DNA of 10,560 nt, from positions 1 through 10,560 of the forward strand of contig JANQHY010000232.1 in NCBI GenBank assembly GCA_028282395.1, in the 5' to 3' direction. Below, in pieces: positions 1-7,071 of the stretch. The notes beneath the pieces were generated by a model that worked only from the letters and a program-made list of their open reading frames with translations, was not told the DNA's origin and searched no databases. Positions within the stretch are counted from its first letter, which is position 1. Each line of letters starts with the position of its first letter. The position numbers were made by a program, and so were the translations under genes. This stretch comes from Gammaproteobacteria bacterium (GTDB lineage: Bacteria > Pseudomonadota > Gammaproteobacteria > UBA12402).

Positions 1-58
1 TTCTTAACGATGTTTTGATCGTTATCTGGCGGCCATAGGTTGTCGATTGTGCTTTCAT
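1..58 (-). CDS. 5' end of a leftward gene, product unrecognised (partial)
   Basis: An ATG on the minus strand at 58-56 opens a frame that stays open to the left edge for 19 codons (MKAQSTTYGRQITIKTSLR). It is preceded by a good ribosome binding site, GAGG at 68-65, six bases from the ATG. The residues are polar and basic, with no signal peptide or membrane segment visible. The site and the open frame make a real gene start likely, but 19 residues are too few to name a family. It diverges from the exported-protein gene at 562. Alternative: a chance open frame. Confidence 0.5.
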   Translation of the reverse strand, partial: MKAQSTTYGRQITIKTSLR

Positions 59-101
59 AATTTACCTCAACTGTTATTTTTGCTATCTGTTTCCAAAACA
101 T

Positions 102-116
102 GATGACGATATCATC
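102..116. promoter_or_regulatory. Operator-like dyad upstream of the leftward gene
   Basis: GATGA and TCATC are reverse complements separated by five bases. The dyad lies about 44-58 bases upstream of the minus-strand ATG at 58, a typical place for a regulator site. The regulator is unknown, and a short dyad like this can arise by chance. Confidence 0.2.
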
Positions 117-135
117 TGCTGGAGCTGAATTTGAT

Positions 136-188
136 TGGTGGGCCTGTACTAAAGATGTGGTCTAACCTGCTTTAGTACAGGCTAACCA
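136..188. repeat. Long perfect inverted repeat / hairpin
   Basis: GCCTGTACTAAAG (142-154) and CTTTAGTACAGGC (170-182) are exact reverse complements, 13 bp each, around a 15-base loop. Beyond one wobble and one mismatch the stem resumes with TGGT (136-139) against ACCA (185-188). There is no T-run on either side, so it is not a classical intrinsic terminator. It could be a palindromic repeat, a structured leader of the leftward gene (its start is 84 bases away) or a paired operator. The sequence does not decide between these. Confidence 0.6.
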
Positions 189-561
189 CTCGCACGACGA
201 CAGAATGGCGAAAAGCAGCACTAGCACGCAATGGCGCTAGGATGGCAAGATTTGTTGTGCTACTTTTATTCATTATTAACCTAAAGTTTTGTCAATAGTG
301 CTAATTTTACCAAAAACTTGGTTAAATGCAACTTTTTTGCAGGGAATGGCCTGCTATTCATGATCAAAGAGGAGTTTTTTCAGCTCTAGGGCCGCTAATA
401 ATAATAATTTTCAAACTTTTTACATAAAAATTTAATAATTTCCTGCAAAGTACTAAATTATGTGCCACACTTGAATAACGTTAGGAAGACAAGGGGGAGT
501 TAACCCGAAAGTAGATGATGCTGGAATTGTCAAAAATCTATGTTAATTATGAGGTATTTCA

Positions 562-1107
562 ATGAGTAGAATAAAAAAATCACTTGTCCTGTGTTGCGCT
601 CTGGCACTTACTACCAGTGCATTTGCTGCAACCTCAACTGGCGTAAGCACAGCTAATACAGCTAGCGCCAACAAAGACGCTACGGCTAAAGTCAGTAAAG
701 AGCTGGGCGTACAACCAGCGCAGTTCACATCCTGTTCAGCTTTTACCAAAGGCGCAACAGATAAAAAAGCATTGCTGATCTGTCTGCGACAGTTTAATAG
801 CAAACTAACAAGCAAGCAGTTAGATAGTGCTTTAAAAGGGTACCATAAGAGCGCTGCAGTGATGCCAGCAGCTAAGTCAGTGAGTAAAAAGAGTGCCGCG
901 GATAGCAAAACCAAAGTTACTCAGGCCAAGACAACAACCTCAGGGCAGTTGTCTGATACCACGGCTAAAAGGTTGACAGATGGTAATCAACCATCATCTG
1001 TCAAGAAGAAGACCACTCAGCAGCAACAACCCTCAAATCCTGATGCTGGTCTTCCTATTGCAACCTCTCAATCCCAATCCATTAACTCTACTAAATCTAC
1101 TCCATGA
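562..1107 (+). CDS. Exported low-complexity protein of unknown function
   Basis: Encodes 181 residues. The N-terminus is a Sec signal peptide: basic MSRIKK, a hydrophobic core at 8-18, and a probable cleavage site after AFA (20-22). The paired cysteines at 11-12 sit inside the core and do not form a proper lipobox, so a soluble periplasmic or secreted product is more likely than a lipoprotein. Residues 45-95 look like a small helical domain with two cysteines (58 and 74) that could form a disulfide. From about 96 to the end the chain is rich in Lys, Thr, Ser, Gln and Ala, with KKK and QQQQ runs, probably disordered. The ATG at 562 is preceded by GAGG at 551-554, seven bases away. It is a single-gene unit followed by a hairpin. 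I do not recognise the family. Confidence 0.75.
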   Translation: MSRIKKSLVLCCALALTTSAFAATSTGVSTANTASANKDATAKVSKELGVQPAQFTSCSAFTKGATDKKALLICLRQFNSKLTSKQLDSALKGYHKSAAVMPAAKSVSKKSAADSKTKVTQAKTTTSGQLSDTTAKRLTDGNQPSSVKKKTTQQQQPSNPDAGLPIATSQSQSINSTKSTP

Positions 1108-1145
1108 TTGATTAGGTTGTATTCTGTCGTGGTGAAACATGGTAT

Positions 1146-1168
1146 AGGGGCGATTAAGGATCGCCCCT
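1146..1168 (+). terminator. Candidate terminator hairpin after the exported-protein gene
   Basis: AGGGGCGAT (1146-1154) and ATCGCCCCT (1160-1168) form a perfect 9-bp GC-rich stem with a five-base loop, 38 bases after the stop at 1107. The bases after it (GACCATTCTTATT) are only moderately T-rich, so termination may be weak. It separates the exported-protein gene from nuoJ, which therefore probably has its own promoter. Confidence 0.5.
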
Positions 1169-1261
1169 GACCATTCTTATTAAGTTGTTCATTTTCTGAT
1201 AGTCATCGATAATTATGCTGATTTAGCTGTCAAAGGACTACCGTTATAGCGGGAAAATCGC

Positions 1262-1267
1262 TACAAT
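1262..1267 (+). promoter_or_regulatory. Possible -10 box for nuoJ
   Basis: TACAAT at 1262-1267 matches the sigma-70 -10 consensus at five of six bases. It would place a transcription start near 1274, about 25 bases before the nuoJ ATG. No good -35 box is seen 16-18 bases upstream, so this is weak. It is listed because nuoJ is cut off from the normal nuo promoter and needs one here. Confidence 0.25.
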
Positions 1268-1298
1268 GGGCGCAAATAACAGTTAGGAACAGTTGTTG

Positions 1299-1922
1299 AT
1301 GACAACCTGGGTTGCAGACATCATCTTTTACGCTTCAGCCATTGTTGCGCTTCTCGCAGCAACCTGTGTGGTATTGGGCAGAAATCCAGTCTTTTCAGTG
1401 CTTGCCCTAGTTATCACCTTTGTTGCTACCGCAGTATTGTGGGTGATGATGCGGGCCGAATTTCTTGGTTTGATTCTAGTTGTTGTTTATGTTGGCGCAG
1501 TGATGACGCTATTCCTATTTGTGGTCATGATGTTGAACCTCAATCAGGTCATGAAACACCGCAGTTTGATTCGTGGGTGGCCGTTGGCATTAGTGGTCGC
1601 ACTACTGATTCTAGCAGCGCTTGTCATGCTGTTAGGGCCATGGCATGTTAGTTCGGCGCTATTTCCATTGGCTAAACAGGCTAGCGCCAATTACAGCAGT
1701 ACTCAGTCTCTCGGCAATCTGTTATTTAGTCAATATCTGCTACCTTTTGAGCTCGCTGGCGTGTTATTGCTTGTTGGTATGATTGCCGCCATCGCTTTGA
1801 CAAAGGGCGATCCCTCATTCAGACAGCGCCAAAGTATTAGTAAACAGGTAAACGTTAAAGCAAAAGATCGCTTGACTGTCGTTAAAGATGCCCAGGATAC
1901 AGATAAAGGAAAGAAATCGTGA
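1299..1922 (+). CDS. nuoJ: NADH-quinone oxidoreductase subunit J
   Basis: NuoJ is a membrane-arm subunit of respiratory complex I in the inner membrane, next to the quinone end of the proton path. The protein is 207 residues with five hydrophobic helices. It carries the family core around [20 protein letters not shown], including the bulged helix (TMH3) region. The charged C-terminal tail (about 30 residues, Lys/Asp-rich) makes it longer than the roughly 184 residues of the E. coli protein. I chose ATG at 1299, with AGGA at 1285-1288 ten bases upstream; in-frame TTG codons at 1293 and 1296 are alternatives. Its stop overlaps the nuoK start. It normally follows nuoI directly. Here it is first in its transcript, and nuoI is some 6.5 kb away (stop codon at 8393) on the other strand. 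Confidence 0.95.
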   Translation: MTTWVADIIFYASAIVALLAATCVVLGRNPVFSVLALVITFVATAVLWVMMRAEFLGLILVVVYVGAVMTLFLFVVMMLNLNQVMKHRSLIRGWPLALVVALLILAALVMLLGPWHVSSALFPLAKQASANYSSTQSLGNLLFSQYLLPFELAGVLLLVGMIAAIALTKGDPSFRQRQSISKQVNVKAKDRLTVVKDAQDTDKGKKS

Positions 1923-2227
1923 CGATACCACTATCAGTCCTACTTATTTTTGCCGCCATTCTATTTGTGTTGGGGTTGCTTGGTTTTATGATTAATCGTA
2001 AAAGCTTGATTCACACCTTAATGAGTATTGAATTATTACTATTAGCAGTGAATACCAACTTTATCGCTTTCTCCTATATCCTACATGATACTGCTGGAGA
2101 GATTTTTGTCTTTTTTATTTTAACGGTTGCGGCAGTTGAGGCTGCTATTGGTCTGGCGATTATGATGGTTCTGTTTAGGCAGCGCCATACTATTGCTGTC
2201 AGTGAGCTGAATCGTCTCAAGGGGTAA
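1919..2227 (+). CDS. nuoK: NADH-quinone oxidoreductase subunit K
   Basis: NuoK is a small three-helix membrane subunit of complex I that contributes glutamates to the central proton-transfer axis. The 102-residue length is typical. The two conserved membrane glutamates are present at 38 (in [10 protein letters not shown]) and 74 (in [10 protein letters not shown]), equivalent to E36 and E72 of E. coli. Translation starts at GTG 1919, preceded by AAGGA at 1906-1910 with eight bases between. The start overlaps the nuoJ stop in the GTGA arrangement, indicating translational coupling. nuoL follows after eight bases. Confidence 0.97.
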   Translation: MTIPLSVLLIFAAILFVLGLLGFMINRKSLIHTLMSIELLLLAVNTNFIAFSYILHDTAGEIFVFFILTVAAVEAAIGLAIMMVLFRQRHTIAVSELNRLKG

Positions 2228-2235
2228 ATTATTCC

Positions 2236-4212
2236 ATGAACAGCATTAAACTTTTAGCGCTCTGGCTTTCACTGTTGCCCCTTTTCGGTTCGGTTGTAGC
2301 CGGTATTGGTGGTAATTTGCTTGGGCGGCGGCCAACACAATGGCTTACCATTACTACGATGGCTCTCTCTTTTATTCTCTCATTAGTGCTGTTTGATATG
2401 GTGGTGATTAATCATCATGCTGCCTTTAGTGGAACAATTTTTAATTGGGTTGATAGTGGAAGCTATCGTTTCAATGTCGGTTTCCTTGTTGATCCACTGT
2501 CGACTTCAATGTTGGTTGTTGTTAGCTTTGTTTCATTATTGGTACATGTTTACAGTATTGGTTATATGGCGCATGATAAAAAAGATCAGCGCTTTTTCTG
2601 TTACATGTCTGCCTTCACCTTTGCCATGATGATGTTAGTCTTAGCGAATAATTTTCTCCTTCTGTTCTTTGGTTGGGAAGGTGTTGGGCTAGTTTCCTAT
2701 CTATTAATTGGGTATTGGTTTGAGCGCGAGACGGCAGTTTTTGGTAGTCTTAAGGCATTTCTTGTTAATCGTATTGCTGATATTGGTTTTGTCTTAGCTA
2801 TTGCAGCCGTCCTGGCCTATAGTGGCACACTTAATTATCAAGAAACTTTTGCTAAAGTGCCACAACTACTTGATGCAACGGTGACATTGATTCCTGGCCT
2901 CCATTGGCATGTGCTAACAGTGATTTCACTGTTGCTATTTATTGGTGCAATGGGTAAGTCGGCGCAGATGCCGTTGCATGTCTGGTTGCCAGAGTCGATG
3001 GAGGGTCCTACCCCGATTTCAGCGCTGATCCATGCGGCAACAATGGTGACTGCAGGTATCTATATGATGGCGCGGATGTCGCCAATTGTTGATCACTCAG
3101 TTGTTACCTCAACCTTCATTCTAGTGATTGGCGGCTCGACAGCACTGTTCTGTGGTATTCTCGGTATGTTTGCCTTTGATATTAAGCGTGTTATTGCCTA
3201 CTCGACGCTTTCACAGCTTGGCTATATGATGGTAGCGATTGGTTGTTCAGCTTATGCCGCAGCAATGTTTCATCTATTTACCCACGCCTGTTTCAAAGCA
3301 CTGCTGTTCCTTTCAGCTGGATCAGTGATCATTGCCATGCACGAAGAGCAGGACATGCGTAAAATGGGTGGATTAAGAAAATATCTACCGATCACATGGT
3401 TGGCATTTTTAATTGGCGGCTTAGCATTAGCAGCTATTCCACCCTTTTCTGGATTTTATTCGAAAGATGTCATTATTGAGGCAGCAGCCCACACCCATAT
3501 TCCTGGTGCCACCTATGCTTATGTATGTGTTCTGTTAGGTGCATTTGTGACAGCTTACTACACATTTCGTGCGCTGTTTATGACTTTTCATGGCCAGGAG
3601 CGTATGCGCCCGGACGTAGCGAAAAAAATTCACGAATCGCCTTGGGTTGTGACAGTACCACTCATTATTTTGGCTATCCCTTCAATTATACTCGGCGCGC
3701 TGTTAGCGAAATGGATACTCTATTCGCCAGCTAAAACAGCAATGCTAGGTACATCATTAGCTGTGTTACCTGGTCATGATGTTTTGAGTACCATGGCGCA
3801 ACACTTTCATGGCGCGTTCGCGGAGATCGGTTTAGCCGTTACCCATTTAGCGCTCTATTTTGCGTTGGCAGGAATTATTCTTGCCTGGGTAGTGACACTA
3901 AAACGGCCACAAATTGCTGCACAGGTTAAAGCACGCTGTAATTTTCTCTATACTATTGTGTTATATAAATACGGCTTTGATGATTTCAATCAGATCGTTT
4001 TTGTGCGCTGGACACGTGGATTAGGACAGTTTTTATTTCGTATTATAGACCAGTGCATTATTGATAGTTTCGCTGTTGATGGTTCAGGTCGTGCCATAGT
4101 TGTGCTGTCGCGGTTATTACGTGTGTTACAATCTGGCTATCTTTATCAGTATCTGTTATTTATGGTCGTGGGTATGATTGTTTTAATGCTATTTGGCTAT
4201 TGGTGGTGGTAG
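2236..4212 (+). CDS. nuoL: NADH-quinone oxidoreductase subunit L
   Basis: NuoL is the distal antiporter-like proton-pumping subunit of complex I, ending in the long lateral helix that runs along the membrane arm. The protein is 658 residues, full length for the family. Key residues are visible: E148 in FFGWEGVGLVSYLLIGYW; K241 in GAMGKSAQMPLHVWLPESM; H266 in ALIHAATMVTAG; H346, H350 and K354 in MFHLFTHACFKALLFL; and K410 in FSGFYSKD. The C-terminus ends in a final hydrophobic anchor helix. The ATG at 2236 has AAGGGG at 2219-2224, overlapping the end of nuoK. In the usual operon nuoM and nuoN follow. Here the next gene, 28 bases on, is a PAP2 phosphatase instead. Confidence 0.97.
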   Translation: MNSIKLLALWLSLLPLFGSVVAGIGGNLLGRRPTQWLTITTMALSFILSLVLFDMVVINHHAAFSGTIFNWVDSGSYRFNVGFLVDPLSTSMLVVVSFVSLLVHVYSIGYMAHDKKDQRFFCYMSAFTFAMMMLVLANNFLLLFFGWEGVGLVSYLLIGYWFERETAVFGSLKAFLVNRIADIGFVLAIAAVLAYSGTLNYQETFAKVPQLLDATVTLIPGLHWHVLTVISLLLFIGAMGKSAQMPLHVWLPESMEGPTPISALIHAATMVTAGIYMMARMSPIVDHSVVTSTFILVIGGSTALFCGILGMFAFDIKRVIAYSTLSQLGYMMVAIGCSAYAAAMFHLFTHACFKALLFLSAGSVIIAMHEEQDMRKMGGLRKYLPITWLAFLIGGLALAAIPPFSGFYSKDVIIEAAAHTHIPGATYAYVCVLLGAFVTAYYTFRALFMTFHGQERMRPDVAKKIHESPWVVTVPLIILAIPSIILGALLAKWILYSPAKTAMLGTSLAVLPGHDVLSTMAQHFHGAFAEIGLAVTHLALYFALAGIILAWVVTLKRPQIAAQVKARCNFLYTIVLYKYGFDDFNQIVFVRWTRGLGQFLFRIIDQCIIDSFAVDGSGRAIVVLSRLLRVLQSGYLYQYLLFMVVGMIVLMLFGYWWW

Positions 4213-4240
4213 TTTTCACAATTAATTAGGAGTCGGGCCA

Positions 4241-4858
4241 ATGAAGTATTTAGGACGTTACTCATTGTTAGCAGTAGTGGTGGCACTCATTTTGTCACTT
4301 GCTGCCTGGTATTATATTGATATTCCCATCGCGCACTCGCTACATAGTCTATCGCATAAGTCAGAGTTGTATCGTGCTGCTGCACTAGTTACCCGCTTAG
4401 GTGATCCCATCTACTGGACGATTGGTGTTGGCGTGTTACTTGTTCCAGCAGGATTGCTCTATTACTGCCAACGTCAGAGTGGTTTAGCGAAGAATCTTTT
4501 TTTCTTTCTTGTTGCTATGGCACTAGCGATGGCGGTCTCTACTGGATTAAAGTCACTGCTCGGCCGTTATCGTCCGGAGATGTTGTTTAAGTATAACCTC
4601 TATGGTTTTCATTTTCTCAGTACCAAGTTTTCTGCACATTCAATGCCATCCGGCCATACTACGCGTGCGTTTGCAGCAGCAGTTGGGCTGAGTATTATTT
4701 TTCGTCGATTGACACTGCTATTTGTTGCGCTAGCCATCCTAGTTGGCGCAAGTCGTTTGGTATTACAGATGCACTATCTTAGCGATGTTCTATGTGGTGC
4801 CTTGATTGGTACATTGGTACCACTGTGGGTAAAAGCACTGCTGTTTAATGGACGCTAA
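4241..4858 (+). CDS. PAP2-family membrane phosphatase
   Basis: Encodes 205 residues with about five to six membrane helices and all three motifs of the PAP2 (type 2 phosphatidic acid phosphatase) superfamily: K104-x6-RP (KSLLGRYRP), PSGH at 136-139, and SR-x5-H-x3-D at 171-182 (SRLVLQMHYLSD). The two histidines, 139 and 178, are the expected nucleophile and its acid/base partner. Such enzymes remove phosphate from lipids such as phosphatidic acid, phosphatidylglycerol phosphate, undecaprenyl pyrophosphate or lipid A. The sequence does not say which. The active site normally faces the periplasm. The start at 4241 has AGGAG at 4228-4232, eight bases away. It is 28 bases after nuoL and probably on the same transcript. 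Confidence 0.88.
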   Translation: MKYLGRYSLLAVVVALILSLAAWYYIDIPIAHSLHSLSHKSELYRAAALVTRLGDPIYWTIGVGVLLVPAGLLYYCQRQSGLAKNLFFFLVAMALAMAVSTGLKSLLGRYRPEMLFKYNLYGFHFLSTKFSAHSMPSGHTTRAFAAAVGLSIIFRRLTLLFVALAILVGASRLVLQMHYLSDVLCGALIGTLVPLWVKALLFNGR

Positions 4859-4893
4859 GCAGTTTTTTGGGGAAAAATAATGGAGAAGCTACG

Positions 4894-5307
4894 ATGTCGA
4901 GTTTAAGTCTGACAATTATTTTTATTGCACTATATATTACCTATATTCCCCTGTATTCAGGATATGCCTTAAGAAAGTTCCGTGGAGATGGCTTAGATAG
5001 GTTTATTGATAAGTTTGCAGGTACCTTTCTTTGTGATCGTCACGGACTGCTAAATTTGCTCTATAAATTTTTTGCTTTGATGGAGGCAGTCGTACCAATT
5101 CTCTATGTTATTAGTATTTTTAGATTAGAATTTCTCCCTCATCACACGCATCTTTTGTTTAGTTTGGCAATAAGTTGGCAGATGGTGATTTTAGCGCTCT
5201 ATATGACAGGAAATGCGCTGGTAAAAGATTTTCATACCATTATAGCAGTGTTCACCTGGATGAGTACGGTATTACTGTCGGCATTATTACTCATGTTCGC
5301 TTCATGA
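4894..5307 (+). CDS. Small membrane protein of unknown function
   Basis: Encodes 137 residues with roughly four hydrophobic helices (about 5-24, 52-76, 82-104 and 112-135). A basic, polar loop with a CDRHG motif follows the first helix. I do not recognise the family. I chose ATG 4894 because GGAG at 4882-4885 lies eight bases upstream; a TTG at 4867 would add nine polar residues but has no suitable site. It follows the phosphatase by 35 bases and precedes the amidase, so it is likely co-transcribed with them. Its stop codon lies inside a short tandem repeat. No catalytic signature is visible; a membrane accessory or transport-related role is possible but unsupported. Confidence 0.75.
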   Translation: MSSLSLTIIFIALYITYIPLYSGYALRKFRGDGLDRFIDKFAGTFLCDRHGLLNLLYKFFALMEAVVPILYVISIFRLEFLPHHTHLLFSLAISWQMVILALYMTGNALVKDFHTIIAVFTWMSTVLLSALLLMFAS

Positions 5308-5327
5308 ATTATGAATTATGAATTATG
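5304..5327 (+). repeat. 7-bp tandem repeat (ATGAATT x3)
   Basis: Three exact copies of ATGAATT at 5304-5310, 5311-5317 and 5318-5324 are followed by a partial fourth (ATG). The first copy contains the TGA stop of the membrane-protein gene at 5305-5307. It is a slippage-prone tract, but copy-number change would alter only the spacer before the amidase, because the stop is in the first copy. Confidence 0.85.
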
Positions 5328-5367
5328 TTAGCGTTAAGATAATTTGACTATAGGTATGGGAAACGAA

Positions 5368-6864
5368 ATGGAAATAGAAAAAACAACTATCATTGATACA
5401 GAGAAGCTTTTTCAATCGGGTGACTGGAGCGCTGTTGAATTGTGTGAGTATTTTTTAGAGCGCATCGCCAGTATTGATCAAGCAGGTGCATTGTTAAAGT
5501 CTGTGATTGAGCTCAATCCTGATGCATTAACTATTGCTGCTGAGCTTGATGACGAACGTCTACAGCAGGGTGCCAGAGGTCCGCTGCATGGTATTCCGAT
5601 ACTATTAAAAGACACTATCGATTCAGCGGATAAAATGATGACAACCAGTGGATCATTAGCGTTTGTTGGAAACTATGCTGAGCAGGATGCCTTTGTGGTC
5701 AAAAAACTGCGCGAGGCTGGCGCGATACTATTGGGAAAAACAAATTTAAGTGAACTCTCCTATTCTCGCTCTTTTAGAGGGTGCAGTGGTTGGAGTAGTC
5801 GTGGTGGTCAGACGCGTAATCCTTATATACTAGACCGCACCCCAGGTGGATCAAGTTCTGGATCAGCAGTTGCAGTTGCTGCCAACTTATGTACAGCGGC
5901 CATTGGCTGTGAGACAGATGGTTCAATTGTTGTCCCCGCGGCATTAAATGGCATTGTTGGATTAAAGCCTAGTATTGGTTTAGTCAGTCGTAGTGGTATT
6001 ATGCCCATCTCCTTTTCACAAGATACTGCTGGGCCAATGGCACGTTGTGTATCGGATGTGGCGGTATTATTAAATGTTATCACAGCACCTGATCCAGATG
6101 ATGCAACAACGATAGAGAGTAAAAAATACATTGAGGAAGATTATTGTCAGTTTCTTGTTGCGGAAGCGCTGCGCGGTGCGCGATTAGGGGTAGCGTGTAA
6201 TTCCTTTGGTTTTCATGAAGGTAACGATGCAGTGATTAATCGGGCGATAAGTTGTATGCGTGAGCTTGGCGCAACGATTATTCCGCTAACCTTTGATAAC
6301 ATCCCATTTTGTAATTCTGCTGAATTAGAGTTAATCCTATATGAAATGAAACACTACTTGAATGACTATTTGCAGGCGCATCAAGGCACTCAGATCAATA
6401 ATCTTGCTGAGTTAATTGATTTCAATTCCAGTCATACTGATACAATTATGCCTTTTTTTGGTCAAGAGATGCTTGAATTAGCACAAACCAAAGGAGATTT
6501 AAAGGAAGAGGCTTACTTGCAAGCAAAAGCGGAATGTCTAAAGATTTCGCGTCAGGATGGCATTGACAAAGTCATGCATGAAAATCAACTTGATGCAATT
6601 GTTGCGCCAACAATGTCTAGTCCAGCTGGCGCAATTGACCAAATTCTCGGTGATAAAGTTCTGGGCGCATTTTGTTCACCATTGCCAGCTATTGCGGGGT
6701 ATCCACATATTACGGTTCCTGCTGGTTTTGTCCATCATCTACCTGTCGGCTTATCATTCTTTTCTGGCGCCTATCAGGAGGGTAAAATCATAAGTTATGC
6801 TTATGCATTTGAACAAACAGTACAGGCACGACGTCCACCGCAATTTCTAAAGACTTTAATATAG
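5368..6864 (+). CDS. Amidase-signature family hydrolase
   Basis: Encodes a cytoplasmic hydrolase of about 498 residues, without a signal peptide, from the amidase-signature family. The Ser-cisSer-Lys triad is complete: K81 in ILLKDTID, cis-Ser162 in TPGGSSSGSAVA and nucleophile Ser186 in CETDGSIVVPA. The 24-residue spacing between the two serines is the usual one. The family hydrolyses carboxamides to acid and ammonia. The ETDGSI signature and lack of gatB/gatC neighbours argue against GatA of the tRNA amidotransferase. Substrate is unknown. Start is uncertain: ATG 5368 has GGGA at 5358-5361, six bases away; ATG 5356 and TTG 5344 are in frame but have poorer sites. It is 60 bases after the membrane-protein gene, probably last in the nuoJKL transcript. 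Confidence 0.9.
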   Translation: MEIEKTTIIDTEKLFQSGDWSAVELCEYFLERIASIDQAGALLKSVIELNPDALTIAAELDDERLQQGARGPLHGIPILLKDTIDSADKMMTTSGSLAFVGNYAEQDAFVVKKLREAGAILLGKTNLSELSYSRSFRGCSGWSSRGGQTRNPYILDRTPGGSSSGSAVAVAANLCTAAIGCETDGSIVVPAALNGIVGLKPSIGLVSRSGIMPISFSQDTAGPMARCVSDVAVLLNVITAPDPDDATTIESKKYIEEDYCQFLVAEALRGARLGVACNSFGFHEGNDAVINRAISCMRELGATIIPLTFDNIPFCNSAELELILYEMKHYLNDYLQAHQGTQINNLAELIDFNSSHTDTIMPFFGQEMLELAQTKGDLKEEAYLQAKAECLKISRQDGIDKVMHENQLDAIVAPTMSSPAGAIDQILGDKVLGAFCSPLPAIAGYPHITVPAGFVHHLPVGLSFFSGAYQEGKIISYAYAFEQTVQARRPPQFLKTLI

Positions 6865-6887
6865 TTTTCGTTGACACTTGGAAAACT
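6863..6887 (+). terminator. Weak hairpin at the end of the amidase gene
   Basis: AGTTTTC (6863-6869) and GAAAACT (6881-6887) are exact reverse complements around an 11-base loop. The first arm overlaps the amidase TAG stop. The stem is AT-rich and no T-run follows, so a terminator role is only suggestive. Confidence 0.25.
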
Positions 6888-7071
6888 CTCATCGTTCTAC
6901 GTCCCAACTGTCCCAAAAATTAAAAATATAGCTTGATAATGTGGGGCATATAGTATGAAATAAACCCACTATGAAAATAACAAAAATATTATCAATTTAC
7001 AGTTTTATGAAACTTTTACCTAACGCAGTTAAAATCGCTGCAAGCAAATAACTTAAAAAAATGGTGGCGTG

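Larger units (their letters stand above)
59..561. other. Divergent intergenic spacer, no gene seen
   Basis: About 500 bases separate the leftward gene start at 58 from the rightward gene at 562. I see no convincing coding frame and no tRNA. It contains an operator-like dyad at 102-116 (GATGA-5-TCATC), a long perfect hairpin at 142-182, a small hairpin at 339-354 (GCAGG-6-CCTGC) and a very AT-rich stretch at about 394-470 with TAA/ATA runs, where a promoter for the rightward gene could lie. No clear -35/-10 pair with proper spacing was found. Both flanking promoters should be in here. Confidence 0.6.

Noticed and set aside
100..165. Short frame with tandem Trp codons (TGG TGG) just before the long hairpin, resembling a trp attenuator leader
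   Set aside because: There is no ribosome binding site, no T-run after the hairpin and no tryptophan gene downstream; GTACTA half-sites are too far apart for a TrpR operator.
527..555. TTGTCA at 527-532 as a -35 box for the gene at 562
   Set aside because: The bases 16-18 downstream do not resemble a -10 box and overlap the ribosome binding site.
543..914. Leftward open frame opposite the exported-protein gene
   Set aside because: It is a shadow of the rightward gene, which has a signal peptide and a good start site.
5368..6864. GatA of the tRNA-dependent amidotransferase
   Set aside because: The nucleophile region reads CETDGSIVVPA rather than the GatA-type DTGGSIRQPA, and gatB and gatC are not adjacent.
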